Source of the DNA: an uncultured Prevotella sp.
GTDB taxonomy: Bacteria; Bacteroidota; Bacteroidia; Bacteroidales; Bacteroidaceae
Direction: 5' to 3'
NCBI GenBank assembly: GCA_944320195.1
Contig: CALUGP010000006.1
Coordinates: 53,206 to 117,205, forward strand
Length of the DNA stretch: 64,000 bases
The position numbers and the translations under genes were made by a program. The notes beneath the pieces were generated by a model. It saw only the letters and a program-made list of their open reading frames with translations. It did no database searches and was not told the origin of the DNA. Below, one piece after another: positions 18,161 through 26,683 of the stretch (the stretch's first letter is position 1; each line of letters begins with the position of its first letter).

Positions 18161-18737
18161 TGAATTTAGTGTTAGCATTTATTAATATGTAAAGTTCTAA
18201 ATTTTAAAACTCTAAATCATTACTGTTTGTTGATTAAATAAACATTTCAAAATCTTAAATTTGTAGTTGTTAAACACCTGTTTTATGATTAAATATGAAA
18301 TTGTATATCGAAATATTTAAATCAATAAAGTGCAAGGAATATTTATGCAAGGCCGTTTGTCATGTCTAACTAATTGATTTTCAATTGATAATGGCCGTAT
18401 TTTCAAGTGTTTTCAGCCTTTTTCTGTATTTTCACTCATGGTTGATTGCATAAACGTTCATTTTTGCTTGTTCCCAAGATAAATAACTGATTAATAATGA
18501 AATACTTGAATGAAAATGACGGATAATAGCTTAAAGGCGTATTTGTAAGTTTAAATTTAGTTTTGTATTTGTAAATATAGAATTACAGAAAACATTAGTT
18601 TAAGTTTACAAATATAAAAATCTAAATCTAAAGTTCAGGCTCTTAGATTTTCTTTAGATTTGTTGTATATCAAAAAAAAATGATTTACCTTTGTAAAATC
18701 TTAGAAAAAACAGGAAAATAGAGCTTATCATACGATT
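18161..18737. other. AT-rich non-coding block before an XRE regulator
   Basis: About 575 bases much richer in A+T than the surrounding genes, with no credible open frame. It carries repeated TCTAAATTT / TCTAAATC / TTTAGATTT motifs: near 18195-18220, 18552-18560, 18618-18632 and 18643-18662. Two TTTGTAAA-containing stretches near 18550-18580 and 18603-18625 are roughly inverted. The last TTTAGATTTG overlaps the promoter of the next gene, so autoregulatory operators are possible. Confidence 0.6.
18663..18693 (+). promoter_or_regulatory. Promoter of the XRE-type regulator
   Basis: TTG (18663-18665), 20 bases, TACCTTTG (18686-18693). The -33 element lies beside a TTTAGATTTG motif. Confidence 0.65.
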
Positions 18738-19211
18738 ATGACAGAAATGAAAGACAGAATCAGGCAGATAATGGAGGCCCAGCACATGACCCAACAGACC
18801 TTTGCCAACTTCATAGGAATCAACGCCGCATCGCTCAGCAGCATCTTCAACGACCGCACCCGTCCCACCCTCAACACGGTAGAGGCTATCAAGAGCAAGA
18901 TACCAAACCTGAACACCGACTGGCTGATGTTCGGTCACGGACAGATGTTCAACGACACGAAGGGTGGCAGTGACGTACAGGCCAATGATGATGGAACGGC
19001 AGGCGGCATGCCGCCTATGCATGTTGAGGGGGGCATGCCCGACTTGTTCGCCGGCGGCGGAGACATCGGTGCTTCGCATCCGCAGCAAAGGGGATATGCC
19101 GCCCAGATGAAGCCCGAAATAAGGTATGTGGAGCGTCCGCAGCGGCAAATCACCGAAATCAGGGTGTACTTTGACGACCTTACTTACGAGAGCTTTGTAC
19201 CTAAGAAATGA
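18738..19211 (+). CDS. XRE-family helix-turn-helix regulator
   Basis: A 157-residue protein. Residues about 5-60 form a Cro/C1-type HTH: IRQIMEAQHMTQQTFANFIG, then INAASLSSIFNDRTRPTLNT, where the recognition helix covers ASLSSIFN. The motif LNTDWLMFGHGQMF is typical of Bacteroidales members. Residues 75-135 are glycine/proline-rich and probably disordered; the C-terminus (ITEIRVYFDDLTYESFVPKK) forms a small conserved segment. No recA-cleavage peptidase domain is present, so it is not a LexA/CI-type repressor. The nearby TTTAGATTT motifs may be its operators; this is inference. It is a single-gene transcript, with a repeat array behind it. Confidence 0.85.
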   Translation: MTEMKDRIRQIMEAQHMTQQTFANFIGINAASLSSIFNDRTRPTLNTVEAIKSKIPNLNTDWLMFGHGQMFNDTKGGSDVQANDDGTAGGMPPMHVEGGMPDLFAGGGDIGASHPQQRGYAAQMKPEIRYVERPQRQITEIRVYFDDLTYESFVPKK

Positions 19212-19219
19212 CCGGCTGT

Positions 19220-19329
19220 GTAACTGCGGTTATCATGCCGTTTTGCAAAAGGCCACCTTTTAGACTGCGAAAGGTGGCCTTTTAGTGTGTAAAAGACGGC
19301 CTTTTAGAAGGCAAAAGACGGCCTTTTAC
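19220..19329. repeat. 22-bp-period palindrome array, copy 4
   Basis: The cleanest copy: four units of a 17-base core (such as GCAAAAGGCCACCTTTT and GCAAAAGACGGCCTTTT) plus five-base spacers AGACT, AGTGT and AGAAG, repeating exactly every 22 bases from 19245. A decayed flank (GTAACTGCGGTTATCATGCC) lies to the left. Confidence 0.9.
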
Positions 19330-19414
19330 AGAAGCGGAAATATGCACTGCTGTATTCGTTGGCTTGTAGGCGACGTTTAAAGTCTGTCTTTTTTAGCTGT
19401 TTGGCCGCTTATCC

Positions 19415-19446
19415 TTTGGATTACGTGTCCATATTTTGTATTTTTG
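19415..19446 (+). promoter_or_regulatory. Promoter of pyrK-pyrD
   Basis: TTTG (19415-19418), 20 bases, TATTTTTG (19439-19446), 49 bases before the pyrK start codon. Confidence 0.8.
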
Positions 19447-19495
19447 CAAAAGAAAACGCACGTTTACATTAATATTAAAGAAAAACAGATACAGC

Positions 19496-20272
19496 ATGAA
19501 AAAATATGTTTCTGACCTGCGGGTTGTTTCTGTGGAGCATGCCTCAGGCAAGCATGTTCTTATCAAACTGACGCAGGACGGCAGGTTGCCCGATATTCTT
19601 CCGGGGCAGTTTGTCGAGGTAAGGGTTGACGGTTCGCCCTCCACTTTCCTGCGCCGCCCCATCTCGGTGAATTTCGTTGATTATGACGCCAACCAGCTGT
19701 GGCTGCTTGTTGCGGCTGTTGGCGACGGTACGCGCCGCCTTGCCAGTCTTCAGGCAGGCGACGTGTTGAACTGCATGTTTCCGTTGGGCAACAGCTTCAC
19801 GATGCCTGCCAATGGTGAGGATAAAGTGCTTTTGGTGGGCGGCGGCGTGGGAGTTGCGCCGTTGCTTTACTTCGGCAAGCGGCTGAATGACGTAGGCTGC
19901 AAGCCTGTTTTCCTGCTTGGAGCACGCTCGAAGGGTGATTTGCTTATGCTTGACGAGTTTGAGAAGTATGGCCGCGTATGCCTTACAACTGAAGACGGAA
20001 CGGCCGGTGAGCGCGGTTTTGTGACCAATCATTCCGTGTTGGACGAGATACGGTTCGACCGTATTGCGTCGTGCGGTCCCAAGCCGATGATGGTCGCCGT
20101 TGCGAAATATGCCAAGTCGCGTGGCATAGAGTGTGAAGTTTCGCTTGAAAACATGATGGCCTGCGGCCTTGGCGCCTGCCTATGCTGCGTTGAGAAGACG
20201 GTTGAAGGCAACCTGTGTGTGTGCAAGGAAGGTCCGGTATTTAATATAAATAAGTTGTTATGGCAGATTTAA
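19496..20272 (+). CDS. pyrK: Dihydroorotate dehydrogenase electron-transfer subunit
   Basis: A 258-residue flavoprotein subunit that passes electrons from PyrD to NAD in class 1B dihydroorotate dehydrogenase (pyrimidine synthesis). The FAD domain holds [10 protein letters not shown] (51-60); the NAD domain holds [16 protein letters not shown] (111-126). The [2Fe-2S] motif is present at the C-terminus: Cys223, Cys228, Cys231 and Cys243 (or 241) in [14 protein letters not shown] and NLCVCKEG. I chose the ATG at 19496; twenty codons of open frame upstream overlap the promoter and are not family-like. Its end overlaps pyrD by 13 bases, which implies coupled translation. Confidence 0.95.
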   Translation: MKKYVSDLRVVSVEHASGKHVLIKLTQDGRLPDILPGQFVEVRVDGSPSTFLRRPISVNFVDYDANQLWLLVAAVGDGTRRLASLQAGDVLNCMFPLGNSFTMPANGEDKVLLVGGGVGVAPLLYFGKRLNDVGCKPVFLLGARSKGDLLMLDEFEKYGRVCLTTEDGTAGERGFVTNHSVLDEIRFDRIASCGPKPMMVAVAKYAKSRGIECEVSLENMMACGLGACLCCVEKTVEGNLCVCKEGPVFNINKLLWQI

Positions 20273-21168
20273 GTGTTGAGATAAATGGTTTGCGGTTGAA
20301 AAATCCGGTAATGACCGCGTCGGGAACGTTCGGATACGGGCCTGAATTTGCTGATTTCGTGCCCCTTGAAGGCATCGGGGGCATAATAGTGAAGGGCACC
20401 ACGTTGAAACCGCGCGAGGGCAACGATTACCCACGTATGGTTGAAACTGCTTCTGGCATGCTTAACTGCGTTGGCCTGCAAAACAAGGGAGTGGACTACT
20501 TCTGCGAGCACATTTACCCGGAAATAAAGGACATCGACACCAATTTCATTGTCAATGTGAGCGGTTCTTCGCCTGAAGATTATGCCGAATGCGCCGCCCG
20601 TATAGCTGAATTGGAGCGCATTCCGGCCATCGAGTTGAACATATCCTGTCCGAATGTCAAGGACGGCGGCATGGCGTTCGGCGTTACCTGTGCCGGTGCT
20701 TCGAGTGTTGTCAGGGCAGTGAGGGCGCGTTATCATAAGACGCTCATTGTCAAGTTGTCGCCCAATGTGACGGATATTGCCGAGATTGCGCGCGCCGTCG
20801 AGGCTGAGGGAGCTGACTCCGTGTCGCTCATCAACACGCTTATGGGCATGGCTATTGACATCGAGAAACGCCGCCCGATGTTGAGTATCGGTACGGGAGG
20901 ATTGAGCGGTCCGGCGGTGAAACCTGTCGCCTTGCGCATGGTTTGGCAGGTGGCTAAGGCCGTGAAAATACCAGTTATAGGGCTGGGAGGCATCTGCAGC
21001 GCGCGCGATGCCATAGAGTTCATCATGGCCGGAGCTACCGCCATCGAGATAGGTACGGCCAATTTCATCGAGCCTGAAGTTACAATCAAGGTGCGCGACG
21101 GCATCAACGAGTGGCTTGACAGCCACGGATGCAAGTCTGTTAAGGAAATAATCGGAGCGTTGGAATAA
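20260..21168 (+). CDS. pyrD: Dihydroorotate dehydrogenase, class 1B catalytic subunit
   Basis: A 302-residue FMN enzyme oxidising dihydroorotate to orotate. Features are the start [20 protein letters not shown], the catalytic Cys130 in [14 protein letters not shown] (class 1 uses Cys as base), KLSPNVTDI, and FMN phosphate sites [20 protein letters not shown] and [12 protein letters not shown]. The NAD-linked 1B type follows from the adjoining pyrK. The start overlaps the pyrK end. The gene is followed by a bidirectional terminator shared with the convergent TraB-like gene. Confidence 0.96.
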   Translation: MADLSVEINGLRLKNPVMTASGTFGYGPEFADFVPLEGIGGIIVKGTTLKPREGNDYPRMVETASGMLNCVGLQNKGVDYFCEHIYPEIKDIDTNFIVNVSGSSPEDYAECAARIAELERIPAIELNISCPNVKDGGMAFGVTCAGASSVVRAVRARYHKTLIVKLSPNVTDIAEIARAVEAEGADSVSLINTLMGMAIDIEKRRPMLSIGTGGLSGPAVKPVALRMVWQVAKAVKIPVIGLGGICSARDAIEFIMAGATAIEIGTANFIEPEVTIKVRDGINEWLDSHGCKSVKEIIGALE

Positions 21169-21205
21169 ACGTACAGCTGGTCGTTACATCTGCTGTTACA
21201 CGAAT

Positions 21206-21243
21206 AAAAACGGTCGGACATTTCATTTTGTCCGACCGTTTTT
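21206..21243. terminator. Bidirectional terminator between pyrD and the TraB-like gene
   Basis: AAAAACGGTCGGACA, an eight-base loop, then TGTCCGACCGTTTTT: a perfect 15-bp stem with T-runs on either strand. Confidence 0.93.
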
Positions 21244-21269
21244 CGTATTATCGAATGTTTGTCTGTGCG

Positions 21270-22172
21270 TCATTTTACGCCTTCCACTGTGTAGCCGGCC
21301 TTTTTCAGCTGTGCCAGCAGGCCGCGTTCGCCGGGCAGATGTCCTGCTCCTACGGCGAACAAGGTGCTCTTCTGCTTCATTATTTCAGGCATTTGCTTCA
21401 TCCAGTTGTCGTTGCGTGCGTAGATAAGCGTCTCCTTTTCCTCCGGCGTACCGTCGCAGGTGTTGTTCATCTTGGCGTCCATAGCCTTCTCGATGCCGTC
21501 AAGGTCTTGTGCGAAAAAGGCTTTTATAATGTTTTCAGTCTGTTCTTCGCTAAACTCAAGGTTGTCTGCCAGGCAGAGCAACAGTTGCTTCTGACGTTCC
21601 ATTGTAGTGCTTTTGTACAGCGTGTTGATTTGGAAATCAAACGTTTCCAAGCCCCCTACGTTCTTTCCTTTGGCCGCGACTTCCTTCTGGAAGTAGCCGT
21701 CAAAGCCATTGTTAGGGTTGAAGCCAGGGTGCTTTTTCAGGTAGATGAGCACTCCGAGTTGCACCTGCAAGGCGTACGGAGTAAGTTTGCCGAGCTGCTG
21801 CATTACCATGGGGTTGGTCAGTTCGACGCCCAATACGTTTTTCACCAGCGTGTTGATGCGCGCCAGCTCGTCTGCGGTGTAGAGCTTGTCTATGGTCTGT
21901 CCGTCGGGAAGCATCATCGCCGCCTGCATCTTTTGCATGTTTTCGGGCGATGTCATGTCTGCCATTATTATTTCGCCATACACCTGTTCTGACGCGTCCA
22001 GGGCCGCCTTGAGGCCCTTTATGCTGTCGGCGAACGACGCGTCGGCCAAGTGGTACGTGCCGATGATGTACGAAGGCTTTTGCAGGCCGTTGCCTGTCAC
22101 TTTCCAAAGCAGTTGTGCCTGGACGGTAAACGCTGCCATAAGAAGAAGCAGCATGGAGCAAATCTTTTTCAT
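21270..22172 (-). CDS. TraB/GumN family secreted protein
   Basis: A 300-residue protein with an N-terminal signal peptide (MKKICSMLLLLMAAFTVQAQ) and the TraB/GumN (Tiki-like) layout. The N-terminal motif is KPSYIIGTYHLAD and the C-terminal motif is TLFAVGAGHLPGERGLLAQL; these paired GxxH segments would form the putative metal/active site of this protease-like superfamily. The middle is helical. The physiological substrate is unknown. I placed the start at 22172, where the signal peptide begins, rather than 19 codons upstream. It converges with pyrD. Confidence 0.88.
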   Translation of the reverse strand: MKKICSMLLLLMAAFTVQAQLLWKVTGNGLQKPSYIIGTYHLADASFADSIKGLKAALDASEQVYGEIIMADMTSPENMQKMQAAMMLPDGQTIDKLYTADELARINTLVKNVLGVELTNPMVMQQLGKLTPYALQVQLGVLIYLKKHPGFNPNNGFDGYFQKEVAAKGKNVGGLETFDFQINTLYKSTTMERQKQLLLCLADNLEFSEEQTENIIKAFFAQDLDGIEKAMDAKMNNTCDGTPEEKETLIYARNDNWMKQMPEIMKQKSTLFAVGAGHLPGERGLLAQLKKAGYTVEGVK

Positions 22173-22293
22173 GAGTCTGATAAATTGATGTTTATGAATT
22201 AATTGGTTAATCGGCCATTTTGCCAACAAAAATACAAAAAATGCGGCAAAATGAAGAGTCGGTTTGGTTTTTTTTCATAATGATACATCTTTT

Positions 22294-22490
22294 AACTCAA
22301 ATCGGTCATTAGACTTCACCCGTACTTCGTGCTGTTGTCAGGCAGATTGCTTTCCGCTTTTGTCGAAGATGTAGCGGGCTACATCGAGAAAAAGAGGAAA
22401 GCAAGATGACGGCAACAGTGCGGAAGACGGATGAAGAGCTGACGGATAAACGTATATGTAAGATTGGCGGTCTAATGACCGATTGGGGTT
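22294..22490. repeat. Large hairpin element with terminal inverted repeats
   Basis: Ends AATCGGTCATTAGAC (22300-22314) and GTCTAATGACCGATT (22470-22484) are exact complements and extend imperfectly outward. Inside, further arms pair in order: CTTCGTGCTGTTGTCA with TGACGGCAACAGTGCGGAAG, TTGCTTTCC with GGAAAGCAA, and GATGTAGC (22368-22375) with GCTACATC (22378-22385). The whole unit can fold on itself. A minus-strand frame of 91 codons crosses it but looks like a by-product of the repeat. Confidence 0.8.
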
Positions 22491-22544
22491 TAACTTGCGC
22501 TGCACTGTGTCGCCCGGCAGGCATGCCGGTCTCAATGCGGATAT

Positions 22545-22640
22545 GAAAAGAGAGCGGCCAAACGACCGCTCTCAACCAACACAAAAACTAAACTAGACTT
22601 AATTGACGAATCCAAGATTTTCACAAACCTCAGAATGCCT
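22545..22640 (-). ncRNA. Candidate small RNA between aroC and the TraB-like gene
   Basis: A canonical minus-strand promoter (22674-22644) precedes a segment of about 95 bases without an open frame, ending in a perfect terminator stem GAGAGCGG (22573-22566, read on the minus strand as GAGAGCGGTC...) with CCGCTCTC and TTTTC. Expected 5' end near 22638. No coding potential of note; no family recognised. Confidence 0.5.
22548..22573 (-). terminator. Terminator hairpin of the candidate small RNA
   Basis: On the minus strand: GAGAGCGG, an eight-base loop, CCGCTCTC, TTTTC. The stem is perfect. Confidence 0.8.
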
Positions 22641-22643
22641 TTG

Positions 22644-22674
22644 CAAATATACTGTAAATTATTTATATTCCAAA
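22644..22674 (-). promoter_or_regulatory. Canonical promoter with no gene behind it
   Basis: Minus strand: TTTG (22674-22671), 19 bases, TATATTTG (22651-22644). It points toward the candidate small RNA; the aroC stop codon is 41 bases behind it. Confidence 0.75.
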
Positions 22675-22714
22675 GGAAATGATTATATTTTTACACTCAT
22701 TCGGTAAAAAAGTG

Positions 22715-23791
22715 TCATAATCTTGAGGATTTTGCAATCATGTAATAGTCAAGAATGGTCATTGCGGCCATTGCTTCCACTATGGGTACAGCCCTTGGCA
22801 AGACGCACGGGTCATGGCGTCCGCGCGCTTTCAGCGTGGTCGCCATGCCGTCGGTGCTTATCGTGTGTTGCTCCGTCAGTAGCGTGGCTACGGGCTTGAA
22901 GGCTATGCGGAAGTATATGTCCTGTCCGTTGCTGATGCCTCCCTGTATGCCTCCGCTGTGGTTGGTTGCGGTTGATATGCGCCCGTTTTGTGTGGTGAAG
23001 GTGTCGTTGGCCTCGCTGCCTCGCATGCCGGCGAATGCGAATCCGGTGCCGAATTCGATGCCTTTGGCTGCGTTTATGCCGAGCATGGCGCTGCCCAGGG
23101 CGGCGTGCAGCTTGTCGAACTCGGGTTCGCCAAGGCCCGCCGGGCATCCTTTTATCACGCAGGTTATCGTTCCGCCTATGGTGTCGCCGGCCGCTTTCAC
23201 CTCTTTTATAAGGGCTTCCATCTCGCCGGCCTTGGCCGTGTCGGGACATCTTACGATGTTGCTTTCGGTCTGTGATAGGTCATATTTGCGGTAGCCGCTG
23301 TCGAGCGCCACTCCGCCTACCTGCGATGTGTACGCCTGCACGCTTATGCCGAGTTGCTTTAGCGCCAGCTTTGCCAATGCGCCGCCCACGCAGCGGCTTA
23401 TCGTTATGCGTGCCGACGAGCGTCCGCCGCCGCGGTAGTCGCGCACGCCGTACTTGCAGGTGTAAGTATAGTCGGCGTGCGACGGGCGGAATGTGGTGCG
23501 CATTTCCTCATAGTCGGCCGACCGCTGGTTGGCGTTCCTCACGATGAAGCCTATCGGGCAGCCGGTAGACTTCCCTTCGAACACGCCGCTGAGCAGTTCT
23601 ACCCGGTCGGCTTCGTCGCGTGCGGTGGTTATCGCGCTCTGTCCAGGCCTGCGGCGGTCAAGTTCGCTTTGGATGAAGTCAATGTCGATGTCGATGCCCG
23701 CCGGATAGCCGTCAATCACTCCTCCTATGGCCGGGCCGTGGCTTTCGCCGAAGGTGGTGAGGCGCAGCAGTGTGCCGAATGTGTTACGCAT
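22715..23791 (-). CDS. aroC: Chorismate synthase
   Basis: A 358-residue enzyme that turns EPSP into chorismate, the last common step of aromatic amino acid synthesis, using reduced FMN. Family segments are present in order: [18 protein letters not shown] at the start, [48 protein letters not shown] (first His of the active site), and toward the end [24 protein letters not shown] and [19 protein letters not shown] (second His). The length is normal. It is transcribed on its own, away from slyD. Confidence 0.97.
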   Translation of the reverse strand: MRNTFGTLLRLTTFGESHGPAIGGVIDGYPAGIDIDIDFIQSELDRRRPGQSAITTARDEADRVELLSGVFEGKSTGCPIGFIVRNANQRSADYEEMRTTFRPSHADYTYTCKYGVRDYRGGGRSSARITISRCVGGALAKLALKQLGISVQAYTSQVGGVALDSGYRKYDLSQTESNIVRCPDTAKAGEMEALIKEVKAAGDTIGGTITCVIKGCPAGLGEPEFDKLHAALGSAMLGINAAKGIEFGTGFAFAGMRGSEANDTFTTQNGRISTATNHSGGIQGGISNGQDIYFRIAFKPVATLLTEQHTISTDGMATTLKARGRHDPCVLPRAVPIVEAMAAMTILDYYMIAKSSRL

Positions 23792-23802
23792 GGTGGAATG
23801 AA

Positions 23803-23928
23803 TAATTAAAAATGAAAAATGAATAATGCGGAAATGAATGATTAATAATGAATAATGAAAAATCGCCTTGCGGTGATAAGCCTGTCAAGGCATGATTTTT
23901 CATTATTCATTATTAATTTTTCATTACT
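23803..23928. repeat. AATGAAAAATGAATAAT hairpin
   Basis: AT-rich arms of AATGAAAAAT/GAATAATG units face their inverted copies around a loop containing CAAGGCATGATTTTTC, which resembles the loop end of the TTAAGAAT hairpins (CAAGGCATATTTTC). It fills the gap between aroC and slyD. Confidence 0.75.
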
Positions 23929-24541
23929 TCCTGTGGCAGCATCCGCCTTCCCCGTGACCGTGGTCGTGGCCGCAGCATCCGCCCTCGTGGTCGTGGTGAT
24001 GGCCGCAGCATCCGTCGTCTCCGTGGCCTCCGCAGCAGCAGCCCTCGCCGCTTATGCGGTTGATGAGGCCCTGTATTTCATCGTTGGTGGCTTCTCTTGC
24101 CTCAACGATATGCCCCTTGAAGTTGAGCGTCTTGCCGGCCAGGGGGTGGTTCAGGTCAATCTTCACCTTGTCGTCGCCTACTTCGAGCACTTTGCCGTAG
24201 AATCTGTTGCCGTCTTCGTTCTGCAGCGGCACGATTGCGTCCTTGAATATGTTGTCATGGTCGAAGTGGCCGTTTATGCAGAATATCGACTTGTCCAGGT
24301 CGAGCACATGCTCCAGCTCGTAGTCGCCGTAGGCGTCGTCTTTTGGCAGGGTGAAGTCAAACTCTGCGCCTTTTTCCAGTCCGGCTACTTGTTTTTCGAA
24401 CGCGTCGAGCGCTATGCCGTAGCCGCTTATGAACTGGAACGGCTCCTTGTCGGTAGCCTCTTCCACAAGTTCGCTCACTCCGTCAGTCACGGTGTACAGC
24501 TTGTATGCCACCGCGATGTATTTGTTCAAGTTGCTTTCCAT
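23924..24541 (-). CDS. slyD: SlyD-type FKBP peptidyl-prolyl isomerase
   Basis: A 205-residue FKBP-fold isomerase and chaperone with an inserted-in-flap domain: YKLYTVTDGVSELVEEATDK at the start, PFQFISGYGIALDAFEKQVAG, FDFTLPKDDAYGDYE, and DLNHPLAGKTLNFKGHIVEA. The last 40 residues are almost wholly Cys, His, Gly and Asp (GEGCCCGGHGDDGCCGHHHD and more), a metal-binding tail like that used by SlyD in nickel delivery. The start at 24541 gives the family N-terminus; 35 upstream codons of open frame are not family-like. A minus-strand -7 box CAAATGTA (as TACATTTG) lies at 24570-24577. Confidence 0.92.
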   Translation of the reverse strand: MESNLNKYIAVAYKLYTVTDGVSELVEEATDKEPFQFISGYGIALDAFEKQVAGLEKGAEFDFTLPKDDAYGDYELEHVLDLDKSIFCINGHFDHDNIFKDAIVPLQNEDGNRFYGKVLEVGDDKVKIDLNHPLAGKTLNFKGHIVEAREATNDEIQGLINRISGEGCCCGGHGDDGCCGHHHDHEGGCCGHDHGHGEGGCCHRK

Positions 24542-24631
24542 TTCTTTGTCAGTTGTTGTTTTCAACGTGCAAATGTAGGTAAAAAAATCGGATTTGCGGC
24601 CAAGCCCGGCTGATAAATTTGCCAGTGCCGT

Positions 24632-24722
24632 TGCAAAAGGCCGCAAATGGCGTTGCGAAAGGTGCTCTTTTGTCGTGTAAAAGGCCGTCTTTTGCGAGCT
24701 GAAAGGCCATCTTTTGCATGGC
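24632..24722. repeat. 22-bp-period palindrome array, copy 5
   Basis: Four units: TTGCAAAAGGCCGCAAATGG, GCGAAAGGTGCTCTTTTGT, GTAAAAGGCCGTCTTTTGC and GAAAGGCCATCTTTTGC. It lies in the 529-base gap between slyD and the small secreted protein gene; the rest of the gap (24723-24930) shows no gene. Confidence 0.85.
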
Positions 24723-24934
24723 TGTAAGTAACCGGCTGTATGCCAGGCGGTTAGGCCGCAGGCTTCAGATGGCTAGTCCGGGGCGTATGCATGGTGCTGG
24801 CGCGCATGTGTGACAATGGTGTTTCTGTATGTGACAAAATAGCAGCAAATGTTGTAATGCTTTTGCAATATTATAGCATATGCTTTGATTTATGTCAAAA
24901 AAGTAAGCTGTTAACGCAAACAGTGTGATGTTTA

Positions 24935-24967
24935 TTTGTCGCAAATGAGAAAAAGGCCTTATCTTTG
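24935..24967 (+). promoter_or_regulatory. Promoter of the small secreted protein gene
   Basis: TTTG (24935-24938), 21 bases, TATCTTTG (24960-24967). It leaves a 5' leader of about 100 bases. Confidence 0.8.
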
Positions 24968-25070
24968 CACCGTCGAAAGACAAATGGAGTTAATTAATTT
25001 AGGATAACGGGCTGAGGCGATTCGAGAGAAGAGTGCCGGTGCCCAAAGGTAAAAGAAAATTTTAAGGATT

Positions 25071-25433
25071 ATGAAAAGATTGTTTTTGACCGTCGTAGCC
25101 GTGCTCAGCATGACTATGGCATTTGCAGAGAACGAGAAGTTGAACAACACCGAAAGCACCAACGCCTACAACATGGCGGTTAACTACGGCAAGTTGGCTG
25201 AATCTCTCGGCCTGTCAATCGACCAGGCTGAGGCTGTGCAGGACATCCACACTTCGTTCTGCGCCGACATGATGAACGCTGCCGGTGCCAATGCCGACGA
25301 GCGCGAGGCAATGGTGAAGAAGGCTGTTGAGAAAGACCTGAAGTACATGCGCACCGTCCTTACCGAGGAGCAGTACCGCAGCTATCTCCGCCTGCTCAAC
25401 GCAACGTTCATGAACCGCGGTTTGATAAAGTAA
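25071..25433 (+). CDS. Small secreted helical protein, unknown function
   Basis: A 120-residue protein with a signal peptide (MKRLFLTVVAVLSMTMAFAE). The mature part is predicted mostly helical, with SLGLSIDQAEAVQDIHTSFC, a long amphipathic helix over residues 83-105 and LTEEQYRSYLRLLNATF near the end. That last pattern recalls the LTEEQ-hinge seen in periplasmic Spy/CpxP-like stress proteins and other small Bacteroidales secreted proteins, but the match is too short to assign. It has a strong promoter, a long leader and a strong terminator, so it is likely an abundant single-gene transcript. Confidence 0.75.
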   Translation: MKRLFLTVVAVLSMTMAFAENEKLNNTESTNAYNMAVNYGKLAESLGLSIDQAEAVQDIHTSFCADMMNAAGANADEREAMVKKAVEKDLKYMRTVLTEEQYRSYLRLLNATFMNRGLIK

Positions 25434-25452
25434 CATTAAATCTCATAGCAGA

Positions 25453-25484
25453 GGCCGCCCGGCATTGTCGCCGGGCGGCCTTTT
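25453..25484 (+). terminator. Intrinsic terminator after the small secreted protein gene
   Basis: GGCCGCCCGGC, a six-base loop, GCCGGGCGGCC and TTTT: a perfect 11-bp GC-rich stem. Confidence 0.92.
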
Positions 25485-25537
25485 CCGTTTCCGCCGTAAC
25501 CATTTTTAGGTATCGGCGGAAACCCTATTTTTAGGTA

Positions 25538-25568
25538 TTGCGCGGTGTCTGTGATTGCCATATCTTTG
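25538..25568 (+). promoter_or_regulatory. Promoter of fldA
   Basis: TTG (25538-25540), 20 bases, TATCTTTG (25561-25568), 38 bases before the start codon. Two TTTTTAGGTAT direct repeats lie at 25503-25513 and 25528-25538, next to the -33 element, and could bind a regulator. Confidence 0.75.
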
Positions 25569-25606
25569 CAACCGTAAACAGACAACAATTCAAACACATT
25601 GCAGAT

Positions 25607-26110
25607 ATGGATAAGACATGCATCATTTATGGCTCTTCGACAGGCACATGCCAGGCCATAGCCGAAAAGATTGCCGGCAAGCTGGGCATACCCCAGGCCG
25701 ACGTGTACGACGTGGCAAACATCACGGCCGACACCGTGGGCGGTTACAAGAATCTCCTGCTGGGCACCTCCACGTGGGGAGCGGGCGAGCTTCAGGACGA
25801 CTGGTATGATGGACTGGAGAAGCTCAAGGAAGCCGATCTTGATGGAAAGACCGTCGCCCTCTTCGGCTGTGGCGACTGCGAGTCATACGGCGACACGTTC
25901 TGCGCGGCCATGGCCGAGATATACGGCGGACTTAAAGACAGCGGCGCAAGGTTCATCGGGCAGGTGGCGGCCGACGGATACACTTATGACGATTCCGCAG
26001 CCGTCATCGACGGACAGTTCGTAGGGCTTGCCCTTGACGACGTTAACGAGGACGACAAAACCGACGGCCGCATCGAAGCGTGGATAGGACAGATAAAAGA
26101 CAGCCTCTAA
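25607..26110 (+). CDS. fldA: Flavodoxin
   Basis: A 167-residue FMN electron carrier. The phosphate loop [20 protein letters not shown] starts at residue 5, the FMN-stacking loops are [15 protein letters not shown] (Trp) and [16 protein letters not shown] (Tyr), and the C-terminal half has the long-chain insertion [20 protein letters not shown]. The length and loops match long-chain FldA, which can replace ferredoxin under iron limitation. The start at 25607 gives the family N-terminus; upstream in-frame codons fall in the promoter. A DUF2023 gene follows after 5 bases. Confidence 0.95.
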   Translation: MDKTCIIYGSSTGTCQAIAEKIAGKLGIPQADVYDVANITADTVGGYKNLLLGTSTWGAGELQDDWYDGLEKLKEADLDGKTVALFGCGDCESYGDTFCAAMAEIYGGLKDSGARFIGQVAADGYTYDDSAAVIDGQFVGLALDDVNEDDKTDGRIEAWIGQIKDSL

Positions 26111-26115
26111 ACCGA

Positions 26116-26484
26116 ATGCCTATGCAGACCGAGATACTGCCTCCCGACATGAGAGTGCTGACCAATCACATATACGAATATAAGAAAGGAGTGCGCCGCA
26201 TGGTGCTGTTCACGTTCAACAAGAAGTACGAGGAGCTTGCCACGGCGCGTCTGCGCCGCCAGAACATAGGCTACATAGTGCAGCCGGTAGGCAACGACCG
26301 CGTCAACCTCTTCTTCGGCCGGCAGGAGTGTCTCGATGCAATCAGGCTGATGGTGACGCGCCCGTTGAACCTGCTTTCGCCCGAAGAAGACTTCATTCTC
26401 GGCGCGATGCTTGGCTATGACATCTGCGCACAGTGCGAGAGGTATTGCCAGCGCAAGTGCCGCAGCTGCCTTCAGGCGCAGTGA
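26116..26484 (+). CDS. DUF2023 protein, flavodoxin partner
   Basis: A 122-residue protein matching DUF2023, a family I recall being encoded next to flavodoxin in Bacteroidetes. The body ([19 protein letters not shown]-like region, then [20 protein letters not shown] and [16 protein letters not shown]) is followed by a cysteine-rich end: [15 protein letters not shown], a C-x2-C-x3-C-x3-C-x2-C series. That spacing could hold a metal or Fe-S centre; this is inference. The start could be 26116 or 26122 (two nearby ATG). It is only five bases after fldA, so the two are cotranscribed. The biochemical role is unknown. Confidence 0.8.
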   Translation: MPMQTEILPPDMRVLTNHIYEYKKGVRRMVLFTFNKKYEELATARLRRQNIGYIVQPVGNDRVNLFFGRQECLDAIRLMVTRPLNLLSPEEDFILGAMLGYDICAQCERYCQRKCRSCLQAQ

Positions 26485-26683
26485 CAGGCCGTGAAATCCA
26501 TAAATACCGAATAGTGATAGACTTTTCTGAAAATCTTGTTCGCTAAATAAAATTCATAATGTTTTTGTATTATTGGCCTACGGCCGGCTGTGAAGTCGGC
26601 CGTAAGCCGTATGCATGTGCGGGCTGTACGGGCCTGCTGTTGCGCCCTGGCGGCAGACAGGCAGAATCCGCCTGTCTTGCGAT

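Noticed and set aside
17990-18737. Replication origin in the AT-rich block
   Set aside because: No DnaA boxes of the TTATCCACA type and no dnaA or dnaN nearby.
22309-22584. A 91-codon minus-strand frame over the hairpin element
   Set aside because: It coincides with a self-complementary repeat and crosses the terminator of the candidate small RNA. Its residues have no plausible fold, so I treat it as repeat-derived.
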